Origin: Pilaira anomala
Lineage: Eukaryota > Mucoromycota > Mucoromycetes > Mucorales > Mucoraceae
Assembly (NCBI GenBank): GCA_025716855.1
Contig: JAIXMQ010000061.1
Location: forward strand, 1 to 64,000
DNA length: 64,000 nt
Direction: 5' to 3'
Numbering within the stretch: the stretch's first letter is position 1; each line of letters opens with the position of its first letter. This document shows, one piece after another, positions 32,371 to 44,337 of the stretch. Both the position numbers and the translations under genes were made by a program. Below the pieces are notes generated by a model, which saw only the letters and a list, made by a program, of their open reading frames with translations, was not told where the DNA came from and made no database searches.

Positions 32371-35300
32371 ATGGCCAAAAAGAAGTCAAAAGTTGCCTCT
32401 AACCGTGGATATGCTACAGTATCTGCACCTTCCAAGAAAATCGAGCCAGTAGTAGTAGCTGAAGCACCAAAGTCTGAAGAGCCAGAGACAAAAACTATCG
32501 AACAAGAGAACCCTTTTGAATCACTTCCAGAAGTAAAGAAAGTTGAAAAAGAACAAGATCTTGACCCAGTAACAAAGTTCGTACAAAAATTTGAGTCCCT
32601 GAACGATCATAAAGCTCAAGTAGCTTTCGATCGCATGATGAAAGAAGATTCACAACAAGTACCAGACGAACAAATCAAGCGATTCCGTTTGGATGCTGAA
32701 ATTGAAAAGGAACTTTTGCAAGTGGTTAAGCATAAAGAAAGTGACGTATTTCATACTTCCAATCGACCTTTAAAAAATAACTCGAGCGAATATGAAAAAG
32801 AAAGAACAATATCTCAACTTGACATTGTGTATAGAACTTTAATTCGATTAGGCTTTCAAATTGAAGATATTTCTGCTTCTTTTGAAGCTACTTTATCTAA
32901 ATCAATCGATGATCACTTAGATTGGGTAAAAAAAAAGGGGGGATAAAAAAGATAAATAACTGGTTATTAACGTGATTTATAGCTTTGTATACATGTGCCT
33001 TATGAAAGAATGCCTATTGGTTTTTTTGATAAATATTTTAACGACGACGAAGATGAATATCTGATCTTATTACATAATAATGCCAAAAACAAAGGCGAAA
33101 AACAAGAAGTATCCTTGAAAAAAGAAGAAAAAAAAGAAGAACTAATTGTAGTTCCAAAAAAGACAGTCAATAAAGTGAAAGATGATGATATGAAAGCTCG
33201 TATTTTACAAGCAGCACAAATGCAAATGGTAATTTATGCATAATAATCCTAAAATAATAATAATAATAATAATAATCAAATTTTTTTTTTTAAGGATGAA
33301 GAAGATGAAGATATCAACGAAAGACACGCATCTGTCAAAATCAAGTTGACAGCACTCGAGAAATTATTACCTTCAAACAAGAAAAGTAAAAAAAAATCAA
33401 AAGACGAAATTCCTGTGGAGGATTTATCAACTGTCGAAGTGGAAAAATTGAGGAAGGACATAAAAAAACTAAAAGAGTCGCTATACAGCTTAGAATCAGA
33501 TTGGGATTTTGATAAAAATAAGGCAGAAGAACTTTATAAAAAACAAGCAGATATCGTCGCTCAAGAAGCTCGTCAAAAACTAGCAGACGCCAGAGCTCAA
33601 TTGAAGAAGGAACAAGAGGCAAAAAAGAAAGAACAAGAGGAAAATATGAAAAATGAAAAATCAGATGTTGATGCTGCTTCAGATGATGAAGATGATGAAG
33701 GCGGTTTATTTGGTGGATTGATGATGGATGAGGAAGAACCAAGTACACCAACTACGAATTCCACAATTAAAATGAATATCATCGATTTAACTGTGTCTAA
33801 ATCGTGGATGGGAAGATATCCAAAGGATTTATTGTTAGATTATATCAACAAACAAAAGTTAGGGAAACAAAGTTTCAATTCTCACGCTGTAGCATCTGGA
33901 ATTTGGAAATCATCGTTGAAAATAGTTAAAGATGGATATAATAGTCTTCCTTTACGTTTTGAACTGCCCAAAGAATTATGTACAACTAATAAGCATGATG
34001 CCGAACAATTAGTTGCATTATACGCTTTGTTCGAACTAGATTCTACCTCATCCGTATTCAAAGTATTACCTAACTCATACAAGGATCTATGGTGTGAATG
34101 GGCAGAGGAAAAGGTAATAAATGAAAATATAACAAAAAAAAAAAAAAAGACAATTTATTAACTCCCGGTTTTTTTTTCCAGAGATTACGAGAAGAAGCTC
34201 CTAGAATCGAAGCTGATAAAAAACGATTTTCATTCCTTATAGAGTTATTAAACAGATCATTAAATAAAGCGGATAACACAAGCAATGTAAGAAAGTTAAA
34301 GATATAATGTAATTATCATACGAATAACTTTTTTTGTTTTTTTTTTCGACAGTCAAAATCAGATAACACTACAAACGAAGCTACTGTAACAAAATCCAAA
34401 CAACCTCTTTTCAAGAACCAAAAGATGTTTTCTCGGGTGAAAGAAAACTTCAAGTCTCGATTGACCACAAAAGAGTACATGGATATGAAAAAAAAGAGAA
34501 GTGATTTACCCATTACAGCATACCGTGAAGAAATCCTTGAAATTATGAAACACAATCAAGTCTTGATTATTTCTGGTGAAACAGGTTGCGGTAAAAGTAC
34601 TCAGGTACCACAGTTCTTGGCAGAGGATATTTTACTATCCTCTAATGAAGGTGGTTCGGTTGTCTGTACACAGCCTCGTCGTATTTCCGCAATGTCTATC
34701 GCTAATCGTGTTTCTTCTGAAATGGGTGATCGCCCACGATCCACTGGCAGTCGTGATGCGATGGTAGGTTATCAAATCCGATTGGAAAGCAAAATGTCTG
34801 CTGAAAACGTATTATTGTTCTGTACTACCGGTATCCTTTTACGTAGATTAGAGAGTGATAAGACTTTGGATGGTGTAACTCATGTTGTTGTAGATGAAGT
34901 ACATGAGCGTACAATTGAAAGTGATTTCTTATTGATTATATTGAGAAAGTTATTGACCATCCGTACAGATTTAAAGTAAAATAGAAGATGGTATACATAT
35001 AGAATGCGTTACTGAATTTTTATTTTTTAGAATCATCTTGATGAGTGCTACGGTTGAAGCCAGTAGATTTTCCATGTATTTTGGAAACTGTCCTGTTGTT
35101 TCTGTTCCTGGTAGAACATATCCTGTGCATGTTCAATATCTTGAAGACGTACTTGAAGATACAGGTAACCAAATATTTACAACTGATATTCGAGATACGT
35201 TTACTAAAAGAAATCATATTAGGTTATGTTTTGGAAGAAGACTCTCCGTTTGCTGTGCGTCGTGTCAAAGTAAAAACAGAAGTCGGCAATATCAACGTTT

Positions 35301-37243
35301 CTGGTCAAAGTGGATCATCGAAACGGGTTCATTATGAAATGTTTGAAGAAGACTCAGACGATGATGACCCATATGATCCCACACGTATTGAATCAAAGCT
35401 TACCATTTTGGATCAAACTAACCAAGATGATACTTTGGATGAACCAGCTGTCAAAAAATACTCTCGTCAAACTCGAAAGATGATCAAGCGTATGGACGAG
35501 AAAAAGATCAACTATGACTTGATCCTTGAATTATTAGATTACATCTGTTTGCCAAAGAAATCAAAAACAGAGACAGAAACAAAAGATGATAAGCAATACG
35601 AGTTGGAAACCAAGGGATTCAATATTCCTGAAAAAGGCGCTATCTTGGTATTTTTACCTGGTATGAACGAAATCCGAAAGATTTATGATTTGGTATCTAG
35701 TCATAGTGTCTTTGGTGACCCTAAAAAGTTTCTTTTGATCGCACTTCATTCTGCTTTATCCTCTGAACATCAAGAAAGAGCATTTGATATTCCACCTGAG
35801 GGTGTACGAAAGATTGTTTTCTCAACAAATATTGCAGAAACAGGTGTTACTATTAGTGATGTTACTGTTGTTATTGATACTGGTATGGCCAAGGTAGTCA
35901 GGTAAGGAAAACACAAAATATATATGCTATGGATGATTAACTTAGAAACTTTATCTTTATTAGTTATGATGAAAAGAAACGTGTCACTCGTTTACTTCAA
36001 AAGTACGTAGCAAAAGCAAATGCTCGTCAAAGAAGAGGTCGTGCTGGTCGTGTTCAAGAAGGTGTCTGTTTTCATTTATTCACAGAACAACGTTTTGAAG
36101 AGGTGAAAAAAAAATTTTTTTTTGCCCGAATCTAAAACCAATTTTTTAAACTTTTTGATTTTGATTTTTATTTTAGATGGCCAACTTTGAAACACCAGAA
36201 ATTCTACGTTTACCACTTGAAGAATTATGTCTTCGAATTAAGGTATGTGAACTTGGTAGTATTAGAGATGTTCTTGGTGCAGCATTAGATCCTCCAACTG
36301 AAAAAATGATTAATAATGCAATTCTAACTTTACAAGAGGTATATATATATATATATATAAAAAAGCTATAAATAACTAGCTGTAATCAAATTTTTGACCA
36401 TCATATAGGTACAAGCACTCTCTGTAGACGGACAAGAATCACTTACACCTTTAGGTGCACATTTATCTAACTTACCAGTCGATGTTCATATCGGTAAAAT
36501 GATATTATTTGGTGCAATCTTCCGATGTCTTGATCCTATCTTGACAATTGCAGCGTCACTTAGTTTCAAAAGTCCATTTGTTCGACCCTTCGGTAAAGAA
36601 GATGAAGCTGATGCAGCTCGAGCACGTTTCCGTATTGATAACTCAGACTTCTTGACAGTCTATAAAGCGTATACAGTATGGAGAGAACATTATCTGGAAG
36701 CCAAGCATAGTCAAATCAGTCAAAGTAGTTTAATTCGTAAAATGAAAAACTTTTGTAAACAAAATTTCTTGAGTCAGCAAAATTTGGAGATGATTGAAGA
36801 CATGAAGAGGCAATATTTGGGTCTTTTGATTAGTATTGGATTTGTAAAGACAGATGAAAAGCCAGATATCAATCATTATGATGTGAAGCGGTCTTTGATC
36901 CAATTATGTAAAATCCCAGATGTGTACAACCAACATGCAGAATCGATTCCTGTTGTAAATGCTGCTTTAACGGCTGGTCTTTACCCTAAAATTGCTGAAT
37001 ACTTGAGACAATCGCTTAAAATCATAAATAAGGATATGGAACTGGATATTCATCCTTCTTCAATGATGTTTGGTAGAAAGAAAACGTTATCATCTGACTT
37101 TCTTATCTATAACACCGTGGTTATGAACAGTAATAATAACCAGATGAAAGATAAGGTTTACATGTGGGAGACTGCTTCCATTGATGCTGTAGCTGTCATT
37201 TTATTAGCTACTGGTATTGATATTAAGGTAAAAACAACTATCA

Positions 37244-37275
<32 letters not shown>

Positions 37276-37560
37276 TTGTAACAACTAACTTAAATCCAAA
37301 ATAGTATAAACAACGAAGAATGGTTCTAGATGACTGGATTTATTTTGATTGCTTTGCACGTACAGCCGTACTCTTAAAATTTTTAAGGAAACAATTGGTA
37401 AGAGGAGGTGTAACAAGCATGGTTATACTACTTTATTAATTAATTTTGTTAGAATAATTGGTTGGCAGAAAAAATGGATCAACCAGATTTAGATCTAGGC
37501 CAGTATAATGAAGAAGTAATGGATGTATTAGTGCAAACGCTTGAGGCAAATGCTTGCTGA
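32371..37560 (+). CDS. DHX29: DHX29/YLR419w-like DExH RNA helicase
   Basis: Twelve exons: 32371-32925, 32983-33228, 33295-34113, 34182-34286, 34353-34975, 35031-35164, 35223-35901, 35964-36102, 36177-36338, 36409-37227, 37305-37397, 37453-37560 (1493 aa). The N-terminus begins MAKKKSKVASNRGYATVS, a typical opening of fungal DHX29-like proteins, followed by charged regions (an UBA-like segment near residue 150 and a Lys/Glu-rich coiled coil). Helicase motifs are GETGCGKST with K656 (motif I), DEVH (756-759), SAT (788-790), FLPGMNEIRKIY, STNIAETGVTISDVTVVIDT and RQRRGRAGRV. HA2 and the OB-fold follow. DHX29 in animals assists 43S ribosome scanning through structured leaders, and the yeast YLR419w protein is poorly known. 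The exon 6-7 linker between the RecA lobes holds an acidic insertion (EEDSDDDDPYDP). Confidence 0.93.
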
Positions 37561-37616
37561 TACAAATAAAACATGTCGTTTTTTTTTTAAATAATTGAAT
37601 ACATAATTATTCATGT

Positions 37617-38684
37617 TTATTGTTTTAGTGATTCTGGTGGTACAGTTGGTGAAGATTTTCGATTCATATACTGGTTTTCAGACCCATACGAATCTGGGGG
37701 TGGTGGAAGAGGATGATTCAGATAATATGAATTTGAATTGAGATTTTGTAGTGGTAAACCAAATGTATGACTATCCATACTTATTCTAATTGAAGGCAAA
37801 GAATTACTTTTTTGAGAAACAGAAGCTTTATCTGTGATAGAGGCACTAGTATCATAATAATACGCGTTATCATACTGAGAATCTTCTTCGTGAATATTAT
37901 CCATAACTTCCATCTTTTTCTTTAACGGTATATTGTTCTTATTTGAAGAATGATAATAATCAACAACAACTGATGATTTTGCTGGATGTTGGATTTCAGA
38001 CTTATCATGAATAGTACTGGAACGATTATTCTGTATAAAAGATTTCGTCATCACAAATAAACACATCAATACACTGGATGATATCGCTATACTGACTGAT
38101 ATAATGGCTACTTGGGCGGAAGATAGAGTCGTGCCTTGTTCTTCTAAACCGACAAATATTATCTTGGGTTTGTCGCTACTAGAATCAGCGTATGGTACGA
38201 TGACATTCGGATAATCCGAAGCGGAACTTGGGATAGGAGCTGAAACTGCAGATGTAGTAATTAGGCTGAGTAAACGAGCTGTACTGATGGATTGATGAAT
38301 AGTTGTCTTAGATACAATCGGAGATGATCTTCTTACTATATTCAGATTAGGTGCGAGATGCAGTGGACCTACAGAGGACAAGTCCACGCCTCTCTGGGTA
38401 AAGACAATACGATAGTCTTGTGCGGGCATGTTGTTAGGATAAATAATTGTTTGTGCTTTAGCACTTGAATTTACATTGGATGCTAAATGAGAGATAATAG
38501 AATTATTTTTAAAACTTTGAAGATGAATATCAAACAGCTGTACATCTATCTCCTCTGTCCAGGTAATCAAAGCAGTTGAGCCAGCAATGATACTCGAATT
38601 TAAAGATGGTGATGAAATAGTCATAGCGTAAGAATTGCATAATAAAAATGCCAAAATAGGTATTAATGTTCTATAATAACACAT
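37617..38684 (-). CDS. Kre9/Knh1-like type I membrane protein
   Basis: A single exon of 355 aa converges on the helicase gene, 56 bp stop to stop. A signal peptide (about residues 1-20, ILAFLLCNSYA) leads into SSPSLNSSIIAGSTALITWT, the opening of the Ser/Thr-rich Kre9/Knh1 Ig-like domain found in fungal wall and GPI proteins. One transmembrane segment lies near residues 190-212 (VAIISVSIAISSSVLMCLFV). The cytosolic tail is polar with Pro-rich (HPLPPPPDS) and Tyr-containing motifs, and no GPI signal is seen. It may be a wall-associated sensor or adhesion protein with signalling tail motifs; that is inference. Confidence 0.7.
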   Translation of the reverse strand: MCYYRTLIPILAFLLCNSYAMTISSPSLNSSIIAGSTALITWTEEIDVQLFDIHLQSFKNNSIISHLASNVNSSAKAQTIIYPNNMPAQDYRIVFTQRGVDLSSVGPLHLAPNLNIVRRSSPIVSKTTIHQSISTARLLSLITTSAVSAPIPSSASDYPNVIVPYADSSSDKPKIIFVGLEEQGTTLSSAQVAIISVSIAISSSVLMCLFVMTKSFIQNNRSSTIHDKSEIQHPAKSSVVVDYYHSSNKNNIPLKKKMEVMDNIHEEDSQYDNAYYYDTSASITDKASVSQKSNSLPSIRISMDSHTFGLPLQNLNSNSYYLNHPLPPPPDSYGSENQYMNRKSSPTVPPESLKQ

Positions 38685-39568
38685 TGATGAAATTCTGCAT
38701 AAAATAATATATACAGAAAAGAAAGAGAGAAATAATAATAATTAAAAAAAAAAAAAGAGAAAATATCGAACGATATATGCTTGGATAAATTATATAATAG
38801 AACTTTTCAGGTTGTACCGACTCACTTGAGAGACTCACATATTTCTTGAACGTGATAAGAGAAGAGAGAGAACCATGTGTAATTAGGATTTTCTGTGTGT
38901 TACATTTTGTAAAGGTAGTGTAACGCATGGCATCTTTAAAAAAAGAAAACTTATTGTTAAAAAATTTTTTTTTTAAATCACATATTATTAACTAGCCGAC
39001 CTGCGTGGGTCCTTTATGCTGTATTTTTGCTACAGGCCAAAATAAATTTGCATGATATCGAGTTTATCATAAACATGTTTATTTGATCATTTCAGAAACC
39101 TCCTTACCACGGCACGCAATGTGCGAAGATAGATAGTCTGCAATGCCAAATATCTTGGACGGTAAAGTCAAACCAGTGAAATTTTTCGCTCTCGGCTTGT
39201 ATACCATACAGCACTTGCGCTTAGATAATATATATACTTGGTAGTATCAATTGCGTGGGTGATTTAAAAAAGAATAGATAATATTAAAATTGATATTAAT
39301 GAAAGTAAATAATTAACAACTTTTGTATGATAATTTGTAACACCATACCTTGAAGAACGTTTACATCTTGTCGAAGTCCTTTAAAAAAAAAAGCAAGATT
39401 AACGAAGAAGAAGACTGCAATATATAGAAGATCACCATTTTGCGATGATGTCGAGGCGAATACAATTGGACGAGTGAGGCACTTGGCTCTCAAGTCTAAG
39501 AGCTGGTGCTCCAATTTTTATCTTTTTATTATGCTGTACATACATATTGCAAAAAATTACAAGTTTAC

Positions 39569-39622
<54 letters not shown>

Positions 39623-40374
39623 ACATGACCTCAAATAGATAGTATTTTCATGGAGCTATCTTTCATCTTATCAGTATCTAAAAAAACTTTAATTTTACAA
39701 TATGTCTTTCAAAGCAAGCTCTCTCTTTTTTATTTCAATCATTCATATTGGGTGGCATGCATAGATGCGGTTCGTAACTGAAGTATTAATAGAGATAAAT
39801 GCTTATAATCATTGGATCTTTTGAAGAAGAAGCTCGAGTATTTGAAGAAGACATACCGTCAATAGTAGGGTAACACATTATAAATACAAGACATATTATT
39901 GTATTCTTTTATAAAATGAAAAATAAAAATACACTCGTTGTATGCTACGTTGGAGTTCATTGTTTTTCATAGCGTTCTTTAAGAAAACTTATTATCCGTC
40001 CTTTTGAAAAAAAAACTGTCCTTTGGCGTTGGAACAACTGTATAAAGAATAAGGTCATATGGATAAAAAAAAAATAAACATTGACCTGCATTGGTTTCGA
40101 ATACCCTTACATTGGGAGGAGGAGGGGTTTCTTTAACCGCACATGTCTATTTTAGTTCATATGCTTTTTGCAATAAAAATAAATTTAAGGTTGTGTTACC
40201 ATTAAAGTGTTACCATTCGAAACAAAATGGGTAATACAATCATTTTTGGCATTTTTATAGAACTTTGGTCGAAGTCGATTATGCGATATTAAAAAAAAGT
40301 ATAAATGGTTATCCTGTAAATCAAATAACAGGCATTATTTGTGCATGACGTATCTACTTTAAGGTATATTTTAT

Positions 40375-40405
<31 letters not shown>

Positions 40406-40782
40406 CAAATAACGCGGAAAGGAGTGCCATTTCTTAGTAGGAGAAATATTAGGGGAAACGGCCATTATAAAAAGAAAAGAAAAAAATCATGCAAACTTAA
40501 ACTTATCAGTTCAACATAAAAAGAAACAAGGTTTCTTATCTTTTTTTTTTTGAAAATAAATAAATAAAAAAAAAAAAAAAAAACTGGTGAAATAAAATGT
40601 TGGCTTTTTTGGGATATACAAGTTAATAAAGAACAAGTGTCAATATAAAATTCAAAAAAGGTCTTGAAGGGTAAAATGTATGTATGTTGTTGTTATTTTG
40701 TCGAAAAAGAAAGAAAGAGAAAGATGGATGAAGAATAAGACAGAAAAAACAATGGGCTATATTTATGATGGAAGTAAAGGAG

Positions 40783-40813
<31 letters not shown>

Positions 40814-41271
40814 ACTCCTTACTTATAACAAGGAGCCTCTATTTTTTTTTATTTTGACGCTTTTTGGCTGATTTTGAATCCTGTCTACACTGCTTCTTCA
40901 GTTATCATTTATATTTTACTCTTGGTTTTTTTAAAACCATTGTTATTAAAAGGAGCGACGAAGGGATGGGATTAAAAGAATATAAAGTGAATGAGGAGAT
41001 TATAATGAAAATGTTAGAGGGAGATAGGTTAATTCTACAAGATATTTCAGCCTGAGTAGTGAATGTGTGTGTAATAATGATGAAGGGAGTCTATTATTAT
41101 GGCGAAATAAAATGTGTTTATATTATGTGTATGTGTACGCGTGTAAGCCTATGATTGTGTCAGGATGCAGATCAATTGATTTATTAAAAAAAAAAATCAA
41201 TTTTTCTTTTTTTTTTCTTCTTTCTTTCTCTTTTTCTTCTTTTCTGCAATATATATAGAAATCTTGTTTAC
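38685..41271. other. Gene-poor 2.6-kb stretch
   Basis: Includes an uninterrupted poly(A) run of 49 at about 39573-39621 and other A-runs at 40376-40405 and 40565-40582. The open frames here are built on homopolymers. Around 39000 the AGCCGACCTGCGTGGG segment looks like a transposon-end relic but no second end was found. The last 60 bp are a CT/T-rich leader before the kinase ATG. Confidence 0.5.
39573..39621 (+). repeat. Poly(A) run, 49 nt
   Basis: An uninterrupted mononucleotide run, one of several over 30 nt in the window. The exact length may be an assembly estimate. Confidence 0.85.
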
Positions 41272-42747
41272 ATGAAAATTATGCCCAGTACGACAGAAGG
41301 CCAAAAGCATATATCAGTCTTTGAAACAACAATTTCTATACAACAAAATACATTATCTGTAAGTATATAGAGATTGTTTTTATGATATAAAATGCTTTTT
41401 GACTAATTCATTAGTATTAGGTCTTTAACATTGTTATTCAAACATCTCAATCGACAGTTTCTTTAATTCGATATCCATTTGACTTGATAGAGTTCCATCA
41501 AAAAGTAAAATTACATTTTATTATTAATTTAATAAAAGACTAATTACTTTATAAAATACAATAGATTCGATTTCATTATCCTAAATCTAAAATATCATTT
41601 CCAACTCTTACCACACCTTCAAAAAAAAAGAATCAAAAAGACCAGGCAAATTTACGACACCTGAAACGACGCTCCCTTCGAGATTTATTACCTTTATTTC
41701 CACGTAAAAAATCAAATGCAGATAAAATTGAAAAGTATCTTGAACGTTGCTTTTTACATCCCATCATCAAAATTTCTTCGATTCTTCGAGATTTCACTAG
41801 CGTTCAACGGGATGAAGATGCACTCTTGACATCACAACATACTTCAACTACTTTGACACCTACAGTTCAGAGTCTAAAACGAAAGTCAGTCGTATTAGCA
41901 CCTACTACTTCTTCAAACCATACTACTCTCGATCCACCACCTACTCATACTATCGCGATAGCTCCTATTATTGCACCAGTCTCTATCAAAAAAGTTGAAA
42001 ACAAACCATCTCCTTTACCTGTTTCTTTGAATGATTTTAATTTACTTCAAGTACTCGGTAAGGGATGTATGGGCAAGGTATATACATATATGTATATTGA
42101 ATAATAACCGGTGTTTTTTTTTTCTATGTTAATAAATATATATTTTATAGGTTCTACTTGTAAAATCAAAAAGAAATCAAAAATTATATGCATTAAAATC
42201 AATTAAAAAGAAATGGGTCATTCAACAAAAGGAAGTGATTCATACAAGAGCGGAAAGAGATATATTAGTATTATTACGAGACCAACCTTATTTAGCCAAT
42301 TTACATTACGTATTTCAAAGCTCTTCAGAAATCTTTCTAGTCCTAGATTATTATCCAGGTGGAGATATCGCCACACAACTCTCAACCATGTCGAGCTTTT
42401 CTGAAGAAAGGACTCGATTTTATGCTGCTGAAATCGTGTACGGTTTAGGTATATTGCATCAACACGGTATCGTCTATCGAGATTTGAAGCCAGAAAATGT
42501 ATTGGTGGATCATGATGGACATATTGTCCTGACTGATTTTGGCCTGTCTAAAATATTCTCGGTGGGGGATTTGGATGAAGATGGTATACCTTGTACTCAA
42601 ACATTTTGTGGTACTGCTGAATACTTGGCTCCAGAAATCTTGTTGGGTGAACAATATACTTTTGTGGTGGATTTTTGGAGTTTAGGTACTTTGTTATTTG
42701 AAATGTTGGCAGGAACAGTAAGTTAAAAATAATATAAAATTAAGGAG

Positions 42748-42816
<69 letters not shown>

Positions 42817-43357
42817 TTTTGTTACTTATAAAAATGATATTAGACTCCATTTTGGGCAGATACACATATGGAAATGTATAGAAGAGTTCTTGAAGATGAC
42901 TTGGAATTTCCTTCACGTTTTGATCCTATTACCTGTAATTTTTTGACAGGAGTAAGTATATATATATATACATTTATAATCTTTTTTTTTTTGTTTAACA
43001 TTTATTATAATGTAGCTTTTGGAAAAAGAAGCGTGTGAAAGATTAGGTTGGGGTGAGGATGGTATCGAAGATATTAAGGCACATCCTTATTTTAGTACAA
43101 TTGATTGGGATATGGTTTCTCAACGTAAACTAGAACCACCTTATATTCCAACTATCAAGAACGAGACAGATCTTTCAAACTTTGATGAAATGTTTACAAA
43201 TATGCCTGCACGTATTAGCCAATCATCTACTATTGAAACCTTATTAGATGGAGATCCATTTCAAGACTTTTGTTTTGACCCAGATTTTACTCAAAGTAAA
43301 CAAAATAGTCAGTCCAGTGTTATTGCAAGACCAAATAATAATAGTAATAGCAGTAGT

Positions 43358-43392
<35 letters not shown>

Positions 43393-43912
43393 AAGCAACA
43401 GCAGTAGATTGAGAAAGAGACATGGTGCTACAGATACATCATTTTTAGCATCAGGTTCAAATCAGTTGTTTGAAGATAATCGAGCTATCAAGAAGAGACA
43501 GACAACCATTCAACATCAATTATCACAGAACTCACTCCTTCACCTTGTTCAATCACCTACTATATCAACATTAGGAGAAGTTATTCACCAAGAAGAAGAA
43601 GAAGAAGAGGAGGAGGAGGAAAGGTCACTTATGTATTCAAGGTCGACGCTTACATTTTCAAGTGAAGGACTAGTTACGACAACAACAAGAACGGGTAGTG
43701 AATTAAGTATTGAAGAAGAAGTAAGTAATGCAACAATGGGCTTTTTTTTTAGTCAACAATCATCTTCACGATGTATATCCCAACAGCCATCACCATATGA
43801 AAGACCAAACAATCCTACACCTGGGCAGAGCAGAACAAATCATAATGTTCATACACCACTTTCTAATACCTCAACTTTATCTAATTCCATACACTCGTAT
43901 ATTAACAATTGA
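41272..43912 (+). CDS. PX-domain AGC protein kinase
   Basis: Six exons (41272-41358, 41421-41504, 41565-42077, 42151-42717, 42844-42951, 43016-43912) encode 751 aa. The N-terminal 130 residues have PX-like features (VFNIVIQTSQST, LIRYPFDLIEFHQKI, then YLERCFLHPII), suggesting phosphoinositide binding at endosomes. The kinase domain starts near 214 with the unusual Gly loop GKGCMGKV, K244, YRDLKPEN, TDFGLSK and TFCGTAEYLAPEILLG. The AGC tail runs on to a DPFQDFCFDPD segment that could stand in for the hydrophobic motif. A long Ser-, Glu- and Asn-rich extension follows, with a poly-Ser run and a poly-Glu run. The architecture recalls SGK3 (PX plus AGC), but the kinase resembles a separate fungal group. 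A second in-frame ATG is at 41281. Confidence 0.85.
42751..42814 (+). repeat. (AG)32 dinucleotide run inside an intron
   Basis: Sits in intron 4 of the PX-kinase gene (42718-42843) and makes up half of that intron. The pure purine tract replaces the usual AT-rich intron body, and an ATATTAG acceptor follows. Confidence 0.85.
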
Positions 43913-44337
43913 AGAAATAAAATAAGTTAATATATAGATCATTCTTTTACTTTTTTTTTTTTTTGGCAGTGATTACATACTCTCATATTTGTCACTGAAT
44001 TGCGGGCTAATAAAAGTAAATATGTCAGATCAAGAATAAGCTGTCATTTGTGAGAGATTTATAGTAAGCCAAATTTTTTGATTTCTCCTACACTACTATA
44101 CATATATTAAGCGCTTCTCCTTTAAATACGCTCACAAAGAAATGCCTTTTTTGTGCTTATCGTTACACGATGAAATAGTTTTTGAATGAGCGAAAATTTA
44201 GACATTTTTTTCTTTTTTATTTATTTTATTTATTTCTCTTTCCTTTTTTCTTTTTTCTTCTTTTTTTAAATATATTATTTATATAATTTATATCAATATA
44301 TTTCTATATTTATATTTTTATATTTATATATATATAA
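43913..44337. other. Intergenic stretch before the NoxR-like gene
   Basis: Contains the kinase 3' end and, over the last 120 bp, a TTTTCTT-rich tract followed by repeated TATATTTATAT sequence directly before the ATG. Possibly the NoxR promoter; no gene seen. Confidence 0.45.

Noticed and set aside
39000..39260. AGCCGACCTGCGTGGG segment resembling a transposon end
   Set aside because: No partner end, no open frame and no duplicated flank found; could be chance.
39296..39626. Two minus-strand frames crossing the poly(A) run
   Set aside because: Phe-run translation of a homopolymer, no coding composition.
40680..41258. Short plus-strand frames before the PX kinase
   Set aside because: Lys- and Phe-rich products of A/T runs; no start context or splice model joins them to the kinase.
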